Of a DNA stretch of 64,000 nt, positions 8,494 through 17,926 are shown in pieces; the first letter of the stretch is position 1, and the number at the start of each line of letters is the position of its first letter. The translations under genes and the position numbers were made by a program. Under the pieces are notes generated by a model. It worked only from the letters and a program-made list of their open reading frames with translations, was not told where the DNA came from and did no database searches. This stretch comes from Desulfurobacterium sp. TC5-1. Lineage in GTDB: Bacteria; Aquificota; Aquificia; Desulfurobacteriales; Desulfurobacteriaceae. The DNA is taken from assembly GCF_000421485.1 (NCBI RefSeq), contig NZ_ATXC01000001.1, positions 310,001 to 374,000 on the forward strand, read 5' to 3'.

Positions 8494-10012
8494 CTTTTTC
8501 CTCCTTTGGTTTTATGAATATGGCAGGGATAATTGAGAGAATACCACAAACCGTTGCAAAGAAGAAAACGTCTCTGAATGATATCCAAAAGGCATTTTTA
8601 AGAAATAGAAATCCAATTATTGCTTTTGCTTTAGATTCAAGCATAGGTAGTGGCGTTGAACGGAAATAGTATAAGTACGCCTTTGCCTTTGCCATGTATT
8701 CTGTTATTTGAGGAGCAGCGTTTGAAATTCTTTCAGTCATATGTACAAGGTGGCCGTCTTTTGTTGAAGTTAAAATAAAGGTTGCAAGGGATGTTCCAAT
8801 ACTTCCACCTACAAGGCGCAATAGATTTTGAAGGGCTGAGGATTGTCTTAGCATTTCTCCTTTGAAATCTGCAAGTGCTACCTGTGCCAGTGCCGGGAAG
8901 AATATGCCCATTCCTACACCCCAGGGAAGCAGGAGAAGTATTATTTCCGTTTTTCCCATTACAAGGTCGAGTTTTGACTGGAGGTGAGTTCCGTAAATAA
9001 ATATTAAAATTCCAGATATAATAGCTGTTTTTAAGCTGATTAACTTCTTATCTATCAAGTTTCCTGTAATTAAGCTGACAATACCTGTTAGAAATGCTGG
9101 GAAAAACAGAATCTCACCGGCATCAATTGTGGAAAATCCCCTGAGCTTTTCAAGGTACAGGGGAAGCATGAAGTAGGAAGCATACAACCCCATTCCGAAC
9201 AGGACTCTTGAGATGGAACTGTAGGTAAAGAAATCGTATTTAAACAGCTTTAAATTTACAAGGGGGGATTTGACTCTGAGCTCGACATATATAAACGCTA
9301 CAGCAGTTATTATTGAAGTATAGATAAGGAGAACAATTTTTTCACTGTGCCAGCCCCAGCTGTTTCCCTTTGAAAGTGCTATTAAAAGGGTTGTTAACGA
9401 TACTGAAAGCAGGCTGAATCCTGTTATGTCAAAGAGGTCGTTGTGGCCTTCTTCTTTAACATTTTCAAGAAGTAAACTCAGAAAATAAACAACTAAAATT
9501 CCCGGAATAACGTTAACGTAAAATACCCACCGCCAGTCCATGTGTTCTGTCAGGTATCCGCCTATTGTAGGTCCCAGCGATGGGCCAAAAGCTGCTCCTA
9601 CTGCGTACATTCCCATTGCCAATCCCTTTTTATCCTGCGGGAATATTTCAAATAGCAGTGTTAATGCCATTGGAACAGCCAATCCTTCACCAACGCCCTG
9701 AATAACTCTTCCGACAATCATGGCTTGAAGGCTGGGAGCAATTCCACACAGAGCGCTCATCGTTGTGAACAGGGAAATTCCAAGAAGGTAAGTGTTCCTG
9801 TGACCTATTTTTCCACCCAGCCATCCAACCACGGGCATTGAAACGGCAGATGCTATCATGTAGGCGATTATGACCCATTGAACGTCTTCCGTTTTTGCGT
9901 CAAAAGCACTCATCATGTGAGGGATAACGATGTCAACAATTGTTGTGTCAAGAAGGGTCATGAACATTCCCATAACTATCAGAAGACCTATTATCAGCGT
10001 CTTTCTGTCCAT
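8441..10012 (-). CDS. emrB: MFS drug efflux pump, DHA2/EmrB family (14 TM)
   Basis: Inner-membrane proton-coupled exporter of 523 aa with about 14 hydrophobic segments. Visible signatures are LDTTIVDIVIPHM in TM1, GGKIGHRN in the first cytoplasmic loop (motif A), RVIQGVGEG (motif B) and GAAFGPSLGPTIGGYL (motif C), diagnostic of drug:H+ antiporters of the DHA2 branch. The polar C-terminal tail is encoded within the start of tolC. The fusion protein gene ends 2 nt upstream. Substrates are probably lipophilic toxins, fatty acids or bile-like compounds. Confidence 0.93.
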   Translation of the reverse strand: MDRKTLIIGLLIVMGMFMTLLDTTIVDIVIPHMMSAFDAKTEDVQWVIIAYMIASAVSMPVVGWLGGKIGHRNTYLLGISLFTTMSALCGIAPSLQAMIVGRVIQGVGEGLAVPMALTLLFEIFPQDKKGLAMGMYAVGAAFGPSLGPTIGGYLTEHMDWRWVFYVNVIPGILVVYFLSLLLENVKEEGHNDLFDITGFSLLSVSLTTLLIALSKGNSWGWHSEKIVLLIYTSIITAVAFIYVELRVKSPLVNLKLFKYDFFTYSSISRVLFGMGLYASYFMLPLYLEKLRGFSTIDAGEILFFPAFLTGIVSLITGNLIDKKLISLKTAIISGILIFIYGTHLQSKLDLVMGKTEIILLLLPWGVGMGIFFPALAQVALADFKGEMLRQSSALQNLLRLVGGSIGTSLATFILTSTKDGHLVHMTERISNAAPQITEYMAKAKAYLYYFRSTPLPMLESKAKAIIGFLFLKNAFWISFRDVFFFATVCGILSIIPAIFIKPKEEKGEENSGSTTDDTITVNG

Positions 10013-10014
10013 GG

Positions 10015-11283
10015 TTAATCCTTCCTTATATAAACGGTAACGCTTGTTCCCGGTTTTATACAGACCTGTGGAACATTTTCAAGTCTTATTTTTACAGGAA
10101 TTCTCTGGGTTACTTTTGTGAATTCGCCTTGAGAAGTGTCCCTTGGTATCAGGGCAAAGGTTGAACCTGCTGCTGTACCTATGGATACAACTTTACCTTC
10201 AAATGTTTTGCCGCACACTTCAAGTTCAGCTTCTGTGTCAGCTCCGGCTTTTACGTTTTTAAGCTTGTCTTCTTCTATCCACGCTAAGACGTAGAATGTT
10301 TTGGGATCATAAAGAGAATAGACAGGAAGGCCTGGTGTTACAAAATCGCCTTTCTCCCGCCATTTTTTAGCTACAACGCCGTTAATTGGTGATTTAACGG
10401 TTGTGTGGGAAAGGAGAATTTCTGCTTTTTCAAGCCCTGTTTTAGTAGCAGCAATCTCTTTATCAAGGGATTTTATTGAGTTTTTTAGTTCTTCTATTGA
10501 TTTAAGTGTTGCTTTTGCAACTCTAATCTGCTTTTTAGTTGCAGCAATTTTTGCTTCAAGGGCTTTTCTCTCTTTTCTTACTATGGAAACATTGTTAATC
10601 AGAGACTTGGCTTCTTTGAGTCCCTCTTCAGCGCTCTTAAGTTCAGCTAATGCTTTTTGATACTTAAACTGTGCTGCGCTGTAAGCGCTTTCTATTTCTT
10701 CAAGCTGCTGTTTTGAAACTATTCCTTTTTCGTAAAGGTTTTTGAATCGTTTGTACTGATTTTCCCATCTTTTCAGATTGGTTTTAGCAGCCTCAACGCC
10801 TTTTTTTGCCGCATCAACACCGCTTGATGCTTTTTCAACGCTCGCTTTGTAGTTTACGAGAGCCATTGATTCTTTATTTTTCAGCATGGATAACTGTTGC
10901 TGTTCGGCTTTTAGCTTATCCTGAGCCATTTTAACCTGTTCTGGAATCTGGATTTTTAGTTGGCTCAGTTTGTTTTCCATGGATTTTTTCTTAAATTCAA
11001 GGGCAGAAAGTTTTTCCTGGAGCAGTTTTACCTGTTTTCTGTAAAGAGAATCATCGGTTTTAAATAAAGGTTCTCCTTTTTTAACCTGTTGAAATTCCTT
11101 TACATATAGATTTTTAATATTTCCTGATACATCTTCTGTTGATACTGTTACAATATTGGCTTTTTGGAAGGCATCTTCTGAGATTACGTAGATGTGACGA
11201 AGGTAAAAATAATGTCCCAGCCAGAGTGTTGCAGCAATTACTATTACAAGTCCGAATGCTGAGAATATCTTCTTTCCGTTCAT
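10015..11283 (-). CDS. emrA: HlyD/EmrA-family membrane fusion protein
   Basis: Periplasmic adaptor linking the MFS pump to TolC, about 422 aa. It has one N-terminal membrane helix (FSAFGLVIVIAATLWLGHYF), an opening lipoyl half-motif (NLYVKEFQQVKKGEPLF), an exceptionally long Lys/Glu/Ala coiled-coil hairpin (about residues 85-290), then the second lipoyl half with TVKSPINGVVAKKWREKGD and a beta-barrel. I start at ATG 11283 (MNGKKIF), preceded by GAGGG. An in-frame ATG at 11319 lies within the operator palindrome and lacks a ribosome site. Confidence 0.92.
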   Translation of the reverse strand: MNGKKIFSAFGLVIVIAATLWLGHYFYLRHIYVISEDAFQKANIVTVSTEDVSGNIKNLYVKEFQQVKKGEPLFKTDDSLYRKQVKLLQEKLSALEFKKKSMENKLSQLKIQIPEQVKMAQDKLKAEQQQLSMLKNKESMALVNYKASVEKASSGVDAAKKGVEAAKTNLKRWENQYKRFKNLYEKGIVSKQQLEEIESAYSAAQFKYQKALAELKSAEEGLKEAKSLINNVSIVRKERKALEAKIAATKKQIRVAKATLKSIEELKNSIKSLDKEIAATKTGLEKAEILLSHTTVKSPINGVVAKKWREKGDFVTPGLPVYSLYDPKTFYVLAWIEEDKLKNVKAGADTEAELEVCGKTFEGKVVSIGTAAGSTFALIPRDTSQGEFTKVTQRIPVKIRLENVPQVCIKPGTSVTVYIRKD

Positions 11284-11304
11284 TGTCGTCCCTCTCTCTA
11301 ATGA

Positions 11305-11326
11305 ATAGTGAATCATCATTCACTAT
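11305..11326. promoter_or_regulatory. Operator-like perfect inverted repeat before the efflux operon
   Basis: ATAGTGAAT and ATTCACTAT, two perfect 9-bp arms with a 4-nt centre, lie 22 nt upstream of the fusion-protein start. AT-rich hexamers that could act as a minus-strand -10 (TAAATT) adjoin it. The size and placement suit a TetR- or MarR-family repressor, as usual for such pumps. No regulator gene is seen next to it. Confidence 0.55.
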
Positions 11327-11435
11327 AATTTATCATAAGAGCAGAAAAAAGCAACAGGTGGTTGACTGATACTTTTCCATTTTCCGTTTTGTAGTACCTG
11401 ATTTCGCTTTCAGATGGTAATTGATAATGAGATTA

Positions 11436-11444
11436 TGTTACAAT
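11436..11444 (+). promoter_or_regulatory. Extended -10 promoter of the polar amino-acid importer
   Basis: TGTTACAAT forms an extended -10 (TGn plus TACAAT). It lies 34 nt before the binding-protein start. No good -35 is present at normal spacing, which fits extended -10 promoters. Confidence 0.5.
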
Positions 11445-11477
11445 ACTCTCAAATAAATTAAAAATATGGAGGTAGTG

Positions 11478-12278
11478 ATGAAAAGGGTGAAGAGTATTTA
11501 TCTCACGTTGCTTGCTCTTCTTGTGGCTTTTGTCTCTTTTCTTCCAGCTAAAGCCGGGACACTTGATAAGATCAAGAAGCGTGGGTACATGATCGTGGGT
11601 GTTAAGTACGATTTTAAACCTTTCGGGTTCGTAAACGAAAAGGGTGAAGTTGTTGGTTTTGACATTGACCTTGTTAAGTACATAGCTAAAAAGCTTGGTG
11701 TGAAGGTTAAGCTTGTTCAGGTTACTTCAAAGACGAGAATTCCGATGCTTGAAAGTGGGAGTGTTGATCTTGTAGCTGCTTCAATGACTCACAAGAGAAA
11801 GAGAGATCTTCCAATAGACTTTACCATAAGCTACTACTTTGACGGTCAGGCAATTCTGGCAAGGAGTGATTGCACCGCTAAAAGTTATAAAGATTTTGCA
11901 GGAAAAAGAGTTGCTGCCATCCAGGGTGCAACGAGCGGTCCTAACTTTAAAAAGGTTCAGCCAAGAGCGAAAATTGTTTACTTCCAGGAGTATCCTCAGG
12001 CTCTCATGGCTCTCATGAAGGGTAAAGTTGATGCTATTACAACAGATTATACCTGGTGTGCAACACAGGCAAAAGATTCTCACGGAAGACTTAAAGTTAT
12101 TGGTGAACCGTTTACCTATGAACCTTACGGCATGGGAGTAAGAGAAAACGACAGTGACTTCAGAGATGCTATCAACTTTGCTATTCAGGACGCTGTAATG
12201 GATGGTACCTATGCTAAAATTTACAAGAAATGGTTCGGTAAAGAACCTACAAGACTTCCAGAAGTTTGGCCTAAATAA
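11478..12278 (+). CDS. Polar amino-acid ABC transporter, substrate-binding protein
   Basis: Periplasmic type II binding protein, about 266 aa. The signal peptide MKRVKSIYLTLLALLVAFVS ends at PAKAG. The mature part opens with the SBP_bac_3 pattern TLDKIKKRGYMIVGVKYDFK and FGFVNEKGEVVGFDIDLVKY, the glutamine/glutamate-binding class hallmark. The in-frame ATG at 11466 overlaps its own ribosome site; ATG 11478 with GGAGG at 11468-11472 is preferred. It heads an operon with two permeases and an ATPase. Confidence 0.92.
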   Translation: MKRVKSIYLTLLALLVAFVSFLPAKAGTLDKIKKRGYMIVGVKYDFKPFGFVNEKGEVVGFDIDLVKYIAKKLGVKVKLVQVTSKTRIPMLESGSVDLVAASMTHKRKRDLPIDFTISYYFDGQAILARSDCTAKSYKDFAGKRVAAIQGATSGPNFKKVQPRAKIVYFQEYPQALMALMKGKVDAITTDYTWCATQAKDSHGRLKVIGEPFTYEPYGMGVRENDSDFRDAINFAIQDAVMDGTYAKIYKKWFGKEPTRLPEVWPK

Positions 12279-12290
12279 GAGGTTTGGTGG

Positions 12291-12998
12291 ATGATAGTTG
12301 ATCTACTTGTTGAGTTTAGAAGCTTAGTAATTCAAGGTTTTATAACCACGGTAAAGCTATCCCTCATCGGGATAGCTTTATCCACTATTTGGGGTTTTAT
12401 CATAGGATTTTTCAGAAATTCACGTTCCGAGTGGCTGAGAATTTTTGGCTATTACTATGTGGAACTTTTCAGAAATATTCCTCTGATTGTCCAGATTTTC
12501 TTCATCTATTTCTCCTTTAATATTGTTGATATTTTTCCCGTTTTGAAAATTGCCGCAAAAGTCCTTCACGTTGAAGATCCAAATGCATTTTTTTCCGCCC
12601 TCATAGCGCTTGTTCTTTATACCTCTGCCTACATTTCTGAAGTTGTAAGGTCGGGACTTAACGCTATTCCCTATTCACAGATAGAAGCAGCGATGAGTCT
12701 CGGTCTTACAAGGCTTCAAACGATCAGGTACGTTATCATTCCCGAGTTGTTCCTGATAATTATTCCAGCGCTTACGAATCAGTATTTGAACCTTATTAAA
12801 AACTCTTCACTGGCAATGACCATTGGTGTTGCAGAGTTAACTTTTGTAACCCAGCAGATAGATGCAGAAACGTTTAGAGGTTTTGAAGCAGCAACCATAG
12901 TGACGGTGCTTTATATAGTTTTGACACTTACAACATCGTTAATTATGAGTCTCGTTAATAGGTGGGTTTCTAAAAATGGCAGGCGTGTATTTGCATGA
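12291..12998 (+). CDS. Polar amino-acid ABC transporter permease (HisM/GlnP family)
   Basis: Inner-membrane subunit of 235 aa with five hydrophobic segments. Family signatures are FFRNSRSEWLRIFGYYYVELFRN, FRNIPLIVQIFF, and the EAA loop at SQIEAAMSLGLTRLQTIRYVI that docks to the ATPase. It is paired with a second, related permease gene that overlaps its end by 23 nt, giving a heterodimeric membrane domain. Confidence 0.92.
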   Translation: MIVDLLVEFRSLVIQGFITTVKLSLIGIALSTIWGFIIGFFRNSRSEWLRIFGYYYVELFRNIPLIVQIFFIYFSFNIVDIFPVLKIAAKVLHVEDPNAFFSALIALVLYTSAYISEVVRSGLNAIPYSQIEAAMSLGLTRLQTIRYVIIPELFLIIIPALTNQYLNLIKNSSLAMTIGVAELTFVTQQIDAETFRGFEAATIVTVLYIVLTLTTSLIMSLVNRWVSKNGRRVFA

Positions 12999-13776
12999 GA
13001 ACAAACGGAAAGAGCGTCTAATCCATTTAGGTGCTACGGTTATACTCGTGATTTTCCTGTTTTTCTATTTTCGTCACCTTGAGCTTAAACCGGTCCTGAC
13101 GAAAGACAACATCAGGTTTCTTCTTTTTGGGATGCCGGGTGAAATAGGTGGATTAAGTCTTACAATTTTGATGACAATTATTTTAATTCCTATTACCCTT
13201 GTCTGGGGTGCTATTCTTGCCGTTATGAGGAATTCAAAACTTTTTAAATGGTTTGCTACTGTTTATATTGAAGTGGTAAGGGCAACACCTCTTATAATGG
13301 TAATTTTCTGGGTTTATTTTGCTATACCTATATTCGTTAAAGGAGTAACCGGAAAGGACATATCTGTTCAGCCTGTTATTGCTGCGCTTATTGCGTTTTC
13401 TATCTTTACTTCGGCATACATTGCAGAAATTATCAGAAGTGGTCTCAATTCTATTTCAAGGGGTATAAAAGAAGCGGGTGAAAGTCTCGGTTTTACAAAA
13501 TTTCAGATCTACCTGTACATTATTATGCCGCTTGTTATTAAAAGGATGCTTCCAGCCCTTATTTCTCAGTATATTGCGATGTTTAAGGATACTTCTCTCG
13601 CTTACATTATCGGTGTTATAGAGTTTTTCCGTGCTGCAACGATTTTAAATAACCGTCTTTTTCTGAGTATGGAAATTTTCACCATAGTTGCAATAGTCTA
13701 TTTCATTATAGCCTTTTCTATGAGTAAACTTGCAAGACATCTTGAGGTTAAGTGGAGGAAGCAGTTAAGTGAGTAA
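12976..13776 (+). CDS. Polar amino-acid ABC transporter permease, second subunit
   Basis: Permease of 266 aa with an extra N-terminal membrane segment ([18 protein letters not shown]) before the conserved core. It carries [20 protein letters not shown] and the EAA loop [20 protein letters not shown]. The start is assigned at ATG 12976, inside the previous gene; GGTGGG at 12961-12966 may serve as ribosome site. The stop overlaps the leader of the ATPase gene. Confidence 0.9.
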   Translation: MAGVYLHENKRKERLIHLGATVILVIFLFFYFRHLELKPVLTKDNIRFLLFGMPGEIGGLSLTILMTIILIPITLVWGAILAVMRNSKLFKWFATVYIEVVRATPLIMVIFWVYFAIPIFVKGVTGKDISVQPVIAALIAFSIFTSAYIAEIIRSGLNSISRGIKEAGESLGFTKFQIYLYIIMPLVIKRMLPALISQYIAMFKDTSLAYIIGVIEFFRAATILNNRLFLSMEIFTIVAIVYFIIAFSMSKLARHLEVKWRKQLSE

Positions 13777-13786
13777 GGAGAAAGCA

Positions 13787-14515
13787 ATGGAAGAGAAAAT
13801 AATAGAATTTATTCACGTTGGTAAGTACTTTGGTGATTTCAAGGTTCTTGATGATATAAACTTTGACGTGAAAAAGTCCGAAATTATAGTTATCTGTGGT
13901 CCGAGTGGTAGTGGTAAATCAACGATGATTCGTTGTATAAACAGGCTTGAAGAGATAGACGAGGGCAAAATTCTCTTTCACGGAAAGGATATAAGAGAGA
14001 TTAAACCTATAGAATTAAGAAAGAAGATAGGAATGGTTTTTCAGCATTTTAACCTGTTCCCTCACCTGACGGCTCTTGAAAATGTTATGCTTCCTCTTGT
14101 TAAGGTTCAGAAAAAGAAGAAAAGGGAGGCTGAAAAGATAGCTGTTGAAACTCTGGAGCGGGTTAGAATGGGCGATCAACTTCATAAGTATCCCAGTGAG
14201 CTTTCTGGTGGACAGAAGCAGAGAGTAGCAATAGCAAGGGTTCTTGCTATGAAACCGGAAGTTATGCTTTTTGATGAACCAACTTCTGCTCTTGATCCTG
14301 AAATGGTTAATGAAGTTCTTGATGTTATGAAAGGACTTGCAAAAGAAGATATTACAATTCTTTGTGTCACTCATGAGATGGGTTTTGCAAGGGAAGTTGC
14401 TGACAGGATAATCTTTATGGATAATGGTAAAATAGTTGAGAATACTGATGTGGAGACATTCTTCAAGCATGCCGAAAATCCAAGAATAAAAGAGTTCCTT
14501 TCAAAGATAATGTAA
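13787..14515 (+). CDS. Polar amino-acid ABC transporter ATPase (GlnQ-like)
   Basis: ABC ATPase of 242 aa. It has Walker [11 protein letters not shown]-loop [19 protein letters not shown], signature [19 protein letters not shown], Walker [16 protein letters not shown] and switch His in [15 protein letters not shown], the full GlnQ/HisP pattern. ATG 13787 is preferred because AAGGAG sits 6 nt upstream; an in-frame GTG at 13769 overlaps the permease end. Confidence 0.94.
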   Translation: MEEKIIEFIHVGKYFGDFKVLDDINFDVKKSEIIVICGPSGSGKSTMIRCINRLEEIDEGKILFHGKDIREIKPIELRKKIGMVFQHFNLFPHLTALENVMLPLVKVQKKKKREAEKIAVETLERVRMGDQLHKYPSELSGGQKQRVAIARVLAMKPEVMLFDEPTSALDPEMVNEVLDVMKGLAKEDITILCVTHEMGFAREVADRIIFMDNGKIVENTDVETFFKHAENPRIKEFLSKIM

Positions 14516-14590
14516 ATAAAGGGATGAAATTTGTAAATCGTGAATTTAAGACATAGATTACCTTTAACACTTTTAAATTTTGGAGGAAGT

Positions 14591-14947
14591 ATGTCTGAAG
14601 TAATCAAAAAAGCAGCCGAGCTTGCTGACGCTATAGCAAAGTCAGAAGAGCTCAAGAATCTAAGAAGTGCTGAGCAGGAACTCCTTGCTGATTCTGAAGC
14701 TATGGAACTTTACAATGAGTTTCAAAGGCTTCAGCAGATGGCTCAAATGGCTGGAACACCAGAAGTAATGCAGCAGCTTGAAGAGGCTTACAAAAAGTTT
14801 GCTGAAAATGAAAAAGCGAAAGCTTTTCTTGAAGCCAATCAGCAGTTTGGTGCTATGCTTGAAACGATAAATAAGATGCTTCAAGAGGCTATTGAAGGTC
14901 CGAAGCAGCACGGAAGCTGCGGAAGCTGCGGTGGTTGTGGCGTTTAA
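14591..14947 (+). CDS. YlbF/YmcA-family protein with Cys-rich tail
   Basis: A 118-aa, almost wholly helical protein. Residues about 1-100 match the YlbF/YmcA (Com_YlbF) domain pattern: IKKAAELADAIAKSEEL, then RSAEQELLADSEAMELYNEF and FGAMLETINKML. In Bacillus such proteins form a complex that influences RNase Y and mRNA maturation. The last 11 residues are GSCGSCGGCGV, three cysteines separated by glycines, suggesting metal or Fe-S binding. The start is ATG 14591 after TTTGGAGG. It is followed by a strong terminator. Confidence 0.8.
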   Translation: MSEVIKKAAELADAIAKSEELKNLRSAEQELLADSEAMELYNEFQRLQQMAQMAGTPEVMQQLEEAYKKFAENEKAKAFLEANQQFGAMLETINKMLQEAIEGPKQHGSCGSCGGCGV

Positions 14948-14972
14948 TTTTTGATTCTGGCGAGGATAGAAG

Positions 14973-14996
14973 GCCCCGGATTTTCGGGGCTTTTTT
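14973..14996 (+). terminator. Terminator after ylbF-like gene
   Basis: A perfect 6-bp GC stem GCCCCG/CGGGGC with a 6-nt loop is followed by six T residues. The T-run reaches the stop codon of the convergent dapE. Confidence 0.85.
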
Positions 14997-16065
14997 ATTT
15001 AGAAAGAAATGTTTTCAGGATTTTATAATTTTCATGTAGCTTTTCTATCTCTATGTATTCGTTTTTCTGGTGTGCCTGTGATGGTTGGCCGGGGCCAAAG
15101 TTCACCGCGTCAATTCCCCACTGTGAGAATCGAGCAACGTCTGTCCACGCCTGCTTTGATTCAACTTTCAGATTAAATTGTTTTATCAGTTTCTGGAGAA
15201 TTGGATTGTCAAGACATACCCTTCCTGATGGTGAGAGGTCTCGCCACTCAAATTCGTCAACGTTTGCTTCGTTGCCAAGGTTTTCTAAATCTTTGACTGC
15301 TTCTTCTAACGTTTTTGATGGTGAAAACCTGTAGTTCACATTAACGGTAAAACTATCGGGAATTATGTTTCTACCACCTGTGAAATCCACCATTGTTGCG
15401 TTTATCACTTCATAGTAGGTTAGTCCCTGAAACTCATATTTTTGAGGTTTCTTTTCAGATAGCAGTTTAAGCAGTTTCCATCCCTTGTGAATGGCATTTT
15501 CGCCCTGCCATGGTCGTGCTGAGTGTGCCCTTTTCCCTTTAAATACCATTCCACAGTGTATTACGCCAAGGCATCCTACCTGAATTGCATTGTCTGTAGG
15601 TTCAAGTATGATGGCAAGGTCTATCTTTTCAAGGAGTTTCTTAAAGTTTTCATAAAGTGGTATCAGTCCGCTTTCGAGGTATGGTCCTTCTTCCCTTTCG
15701 TATAAGATGTAGACCAGGTTATAGGGTGGGTTAAGGTTTCCTTTACCGGTTTCTTCAATGATTTTAAGTATTACGGCGTCACCGCCCTTCATGTCGCTGG
15801 CACCGAGGCCGTAGAGTTTTCCATCTATCACTTTTCCTGTGTATTCGTTCGTTCCAGGAACGGTGTCAAGGTGTCCTACTAAGGCAAGTACAGGTTTTTC
15901 TTCGTCAAAACTTGAGCAGGCAATTATCGTGTTTGAGACTCTATTAACCGTGAGGGATGGGTTGTTTTCCTTTATGAAATTTTCCGTAAAGTCGGCAATT
16001 TCTTTTTCGTTTCCGTAGATTGAGGGGATTTCAATCAACTTTTTTAGTATCTCTAAAAGTTCCAT
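14995..16065 (-). CDS. dapE: Succinyl-diaminopimelate desuccinylase (M20 peptidase family)
   Basis: Hydrolyses N-succinyl-LL-diaminopimelate in lysine and peptidoglycan-precursor synthesis. M20 zinc ligands are all visible in 356 aa: GHLDTVPG (His/Asp), GASDMKGG (bridging Asp), EREEGPYLESG (catalytic Glu pair), ILEPTDN (Glu) and the C-terminal SQAHQKNEY (His). TDVARFSQWGIDAVNFGPG matches the DapE lid/active-site end. The start has GAGGTG upstream. A related M20 deacylase cannot be excluded, but the motif context fits dapE best. Confidence 0.82.
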   Translation of the reverse strand: MELLEILKKLIEIPSIYGNEKEIADFTENFIKENNPSLTVNRVSNTIIACSSFDEEKPVLALVGHLDTVPGTNEYTGKVIDGKLYGLGASDMKGGDAVILKIIEETGKGNLNPPYNLVYILYEREEGPYLESGLIPLYENFKKLLEKIDLAIILEPTDNAIQVGCLGVIHCGMVFKGKRAHSARPWQGENAIHKGWKLLKLLSEKKPQKYEFQGLTYYEVINATMVDFTGGRNIIPDSFTVNVNYRFSPSKTLEEAVKDLENLGNEANVDEFEWRDLSPSGRVCLDNPILQKLIKQFNLKVESKQAWTDVARFSQWGIDAVNFGPGQPSQAHQKNEYIEIEKLHENYKILKTFLSK

Positions 16066-16145
16066 AGATCACCTCTCAACTTTTGATTTCTTAAATATAG
16101 TGTCTTCCACTTGTTTTGCCCTTCTCTAAGTTTATCTTTTATCCT

Positions 16146-17915
16146 ATGGGTGTGAAACGACTTGAAAAGAAACTTGAATCAGTTCCCGACCTTCCCGGTG
16201 TTTATCTATTTCACGATAGCAACGGTAAGGTTATCTACGTTGGAAAGGCACGTTCTTTAAAGAAACGGATAGCTTCTCACATCAAAGCGACGGATCCGTC
16301 CGATAAAAGTTACAGAATCGTAAAGGCTTCTTCCGATTTTGACTATGTCGTTGTCAGGAACGAGAGGGAGGCCCTTGCGTTAGAGGCAGAACTTATAAAG
16401 AAGCATTTACCTAAATATAACGTTCTCATGAAGGACGATAAGAGCTACCCCTTTCTTTTAATAACCGATGAACCTTTTCCTTCTGTAAGGCTTGTCAGAA
16501 AAACGGATAACACTTCTGGAAGGCGGTTTGGCCCCTTCATACCTGCAAAAAACGCAAGACTTACCATGGACCTTATACATAGACTTTTCAGGTTGAGAAA
16601 GTGCAGGGAGCTAAAAAAAAGGGAGCGTCCCTGTATCCAGTACCACATGGAGAGATGTTGTGCACCTTGCTGCGGTTACGTTTCAAAAAAAGAATATATG
16701 GAGCAGGTAAAAGGTGCAATCTCTTTCCTTGAGGGAAATGTCAAGGCTTACCTTCAGTCACTCTATGAGCATATAGAAGCTCTTGCACAGAGGCAGGAGT
16801 TTGAGAGGGCAGCTTTCTTAAGGGATCAATTTGTGGCTATAAAGAATCTTTATGAAAAATATGCCGTTTTCATGGATGAGTATAAGGACTGTGACATTTT
16901 CTACCTTGAGGAAAAGGGCGGATTTTTTGAAGGTATTCACATAATCGTTCGTCACGGCATCATAATGGGCAGGGAAAACTTCTCCTTTGATCCATTTGAA
17001 CCGTGGGATACGGAAACCGTTAGAGAACTCTTTTCAGGCAGTGGTGCGGGAATTGATGTTATAGGTTCTATATGGCTTAAAAACTACTTTGAAAATAGGG
17101 AAGTACCGCCTCATATCTTTGCAAATTTTGTTCCTGTAAATCTTCCTCTTAATGTGAAACCCATATCTGAGGAAATGTTTAAAGTTGTTCTTCAGAATAA
17201 GAAGAGGGAAAAACTCCATCTTAACATTGATTTTGAAGCTTTATCTTCCGAATACGAATCGGTTTTTATGGATTCTTTTCCTGAAAGAGTTGAGGTTTTT
17301 GATATTTCCACACTTCAGGGTGAAGCGACCGTTGCTTCCTGTGTTGTCTGGGAGAAGGGGAGGTTTGTCAAGAAAGACTACAGGAGGTATAGAATAAAGA
17401 CTGTAAGCGGCATTAACGACTACGCTTCTATGGAAGAGGTGCTTACGAGACGCTTTCGTTCAATAAAGGAAGGAAAGGTAAAAATGCCATCTCTTATTCT
17501 GATAGACGGTGGAGTGGGACAGCTTAACGTTGCTATCAGGATTAAAGAACTTTTTGGACTTCCTTTCAGGGTTTTTTCCATAGCAAAAAGGGAAGAGATA
17601 ATTTATACTGATGAAGGGGAGGTTGTTGAGACAAGGAAGTACCCTTACCTTTTCAGGTTTTTTACCGTTTTGAGGGATGAGGCTCACAGATTTGCAATTA
17701 CTTATAATAGACATTTAAGGAGTAAAAAGCTTAAAAAGAGTATTTTTGACGATGTGAAGGGTCTCGGAATGAAGAGGAGAAGGATAGTGGAGAAATTCTA
17801 TCCTGACATTAAGGAACTTGCCACCGTTACCGTTGACGAGCTGAAACAGATAGGGATTCCGGAAAAGGTAGCTTACCGCCTGATAGAGAAGGTTAGAGAA
17901 GTTTACGGAGAGTAG
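16146..17915 (+). CDS. uvrC: UvrABC system protein C
   Basis: Nucleotide-excision-repair endonuclease making the 3' and 5' incisions around damage. Domains in order: GIY-YIG nuclease (GVYLF...VIYVGKARSLKKRI, residues about 15-90), the Cys-rich linker CxxYHMERCCAPCCG, the UVR helix pair that binds UvrB (about residue 195-235), the RNase H-like C-terminal nuclease (LILIDGGVGQLNVA) and two HhH motifs at the end. Start choice is weak: ATG 16146 gives the family N-terminus MGVKRLEKKL, but no clear ribosome site exists; an upstream TTG at 16116 adds 10 residues. Confidence 0.95.
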   Translation: MGVKRLEKKLESVPDLPGVYLFHDSNGKVIYVGKARSLKKRIASHIKATDPSDKSYRIVKASSDFDYVVVRNEREALALEAELIKKHLPKYNVLMKDDKSYPFLLITDEPFPSVRLVRKTDNTSGRRFGPFIPAKNARLTMDLIHRLFRLRKCRELKKRERPCIQYHMERCCAPCCGYVSKKEYMEQVKGAISFLEGNVKAYLQSLYEHIEALAQRQEFERAAFLRDQFVAIKNLYEKYAVFMDEYKDCDIFYLEEKGGFFEGIHIIVRHGIIMGRENFSFDPFEPWDTETVRELFSGSGAGIDVIGSIWLKNYFENREVPPHIFANFVPVNLPLNVKPISEEMFKVVLQNKKREKLHLNIDFEALSSEYESVFMDSFPERVEVFDISTLQGEATVASCVVWEKGRFVKKDYRRYRIKTVSGINDYASMEEVLTRRFRSIKEGKVKMPSLILIDGGVGQLNVAIRIKELFGLPFRVFSIAKREEIIYTDEGEVVETRKYPYLFRFFTVLRDEAHRFAITYNRHLRSKKLKKSIFDDVKGLGMKRRRIVEKFYPDIKELATVTVDELKQIGIPEKVAYRLIEKVREVYGE

Positions 17916-17926
17916 AGGAGGAAGAC

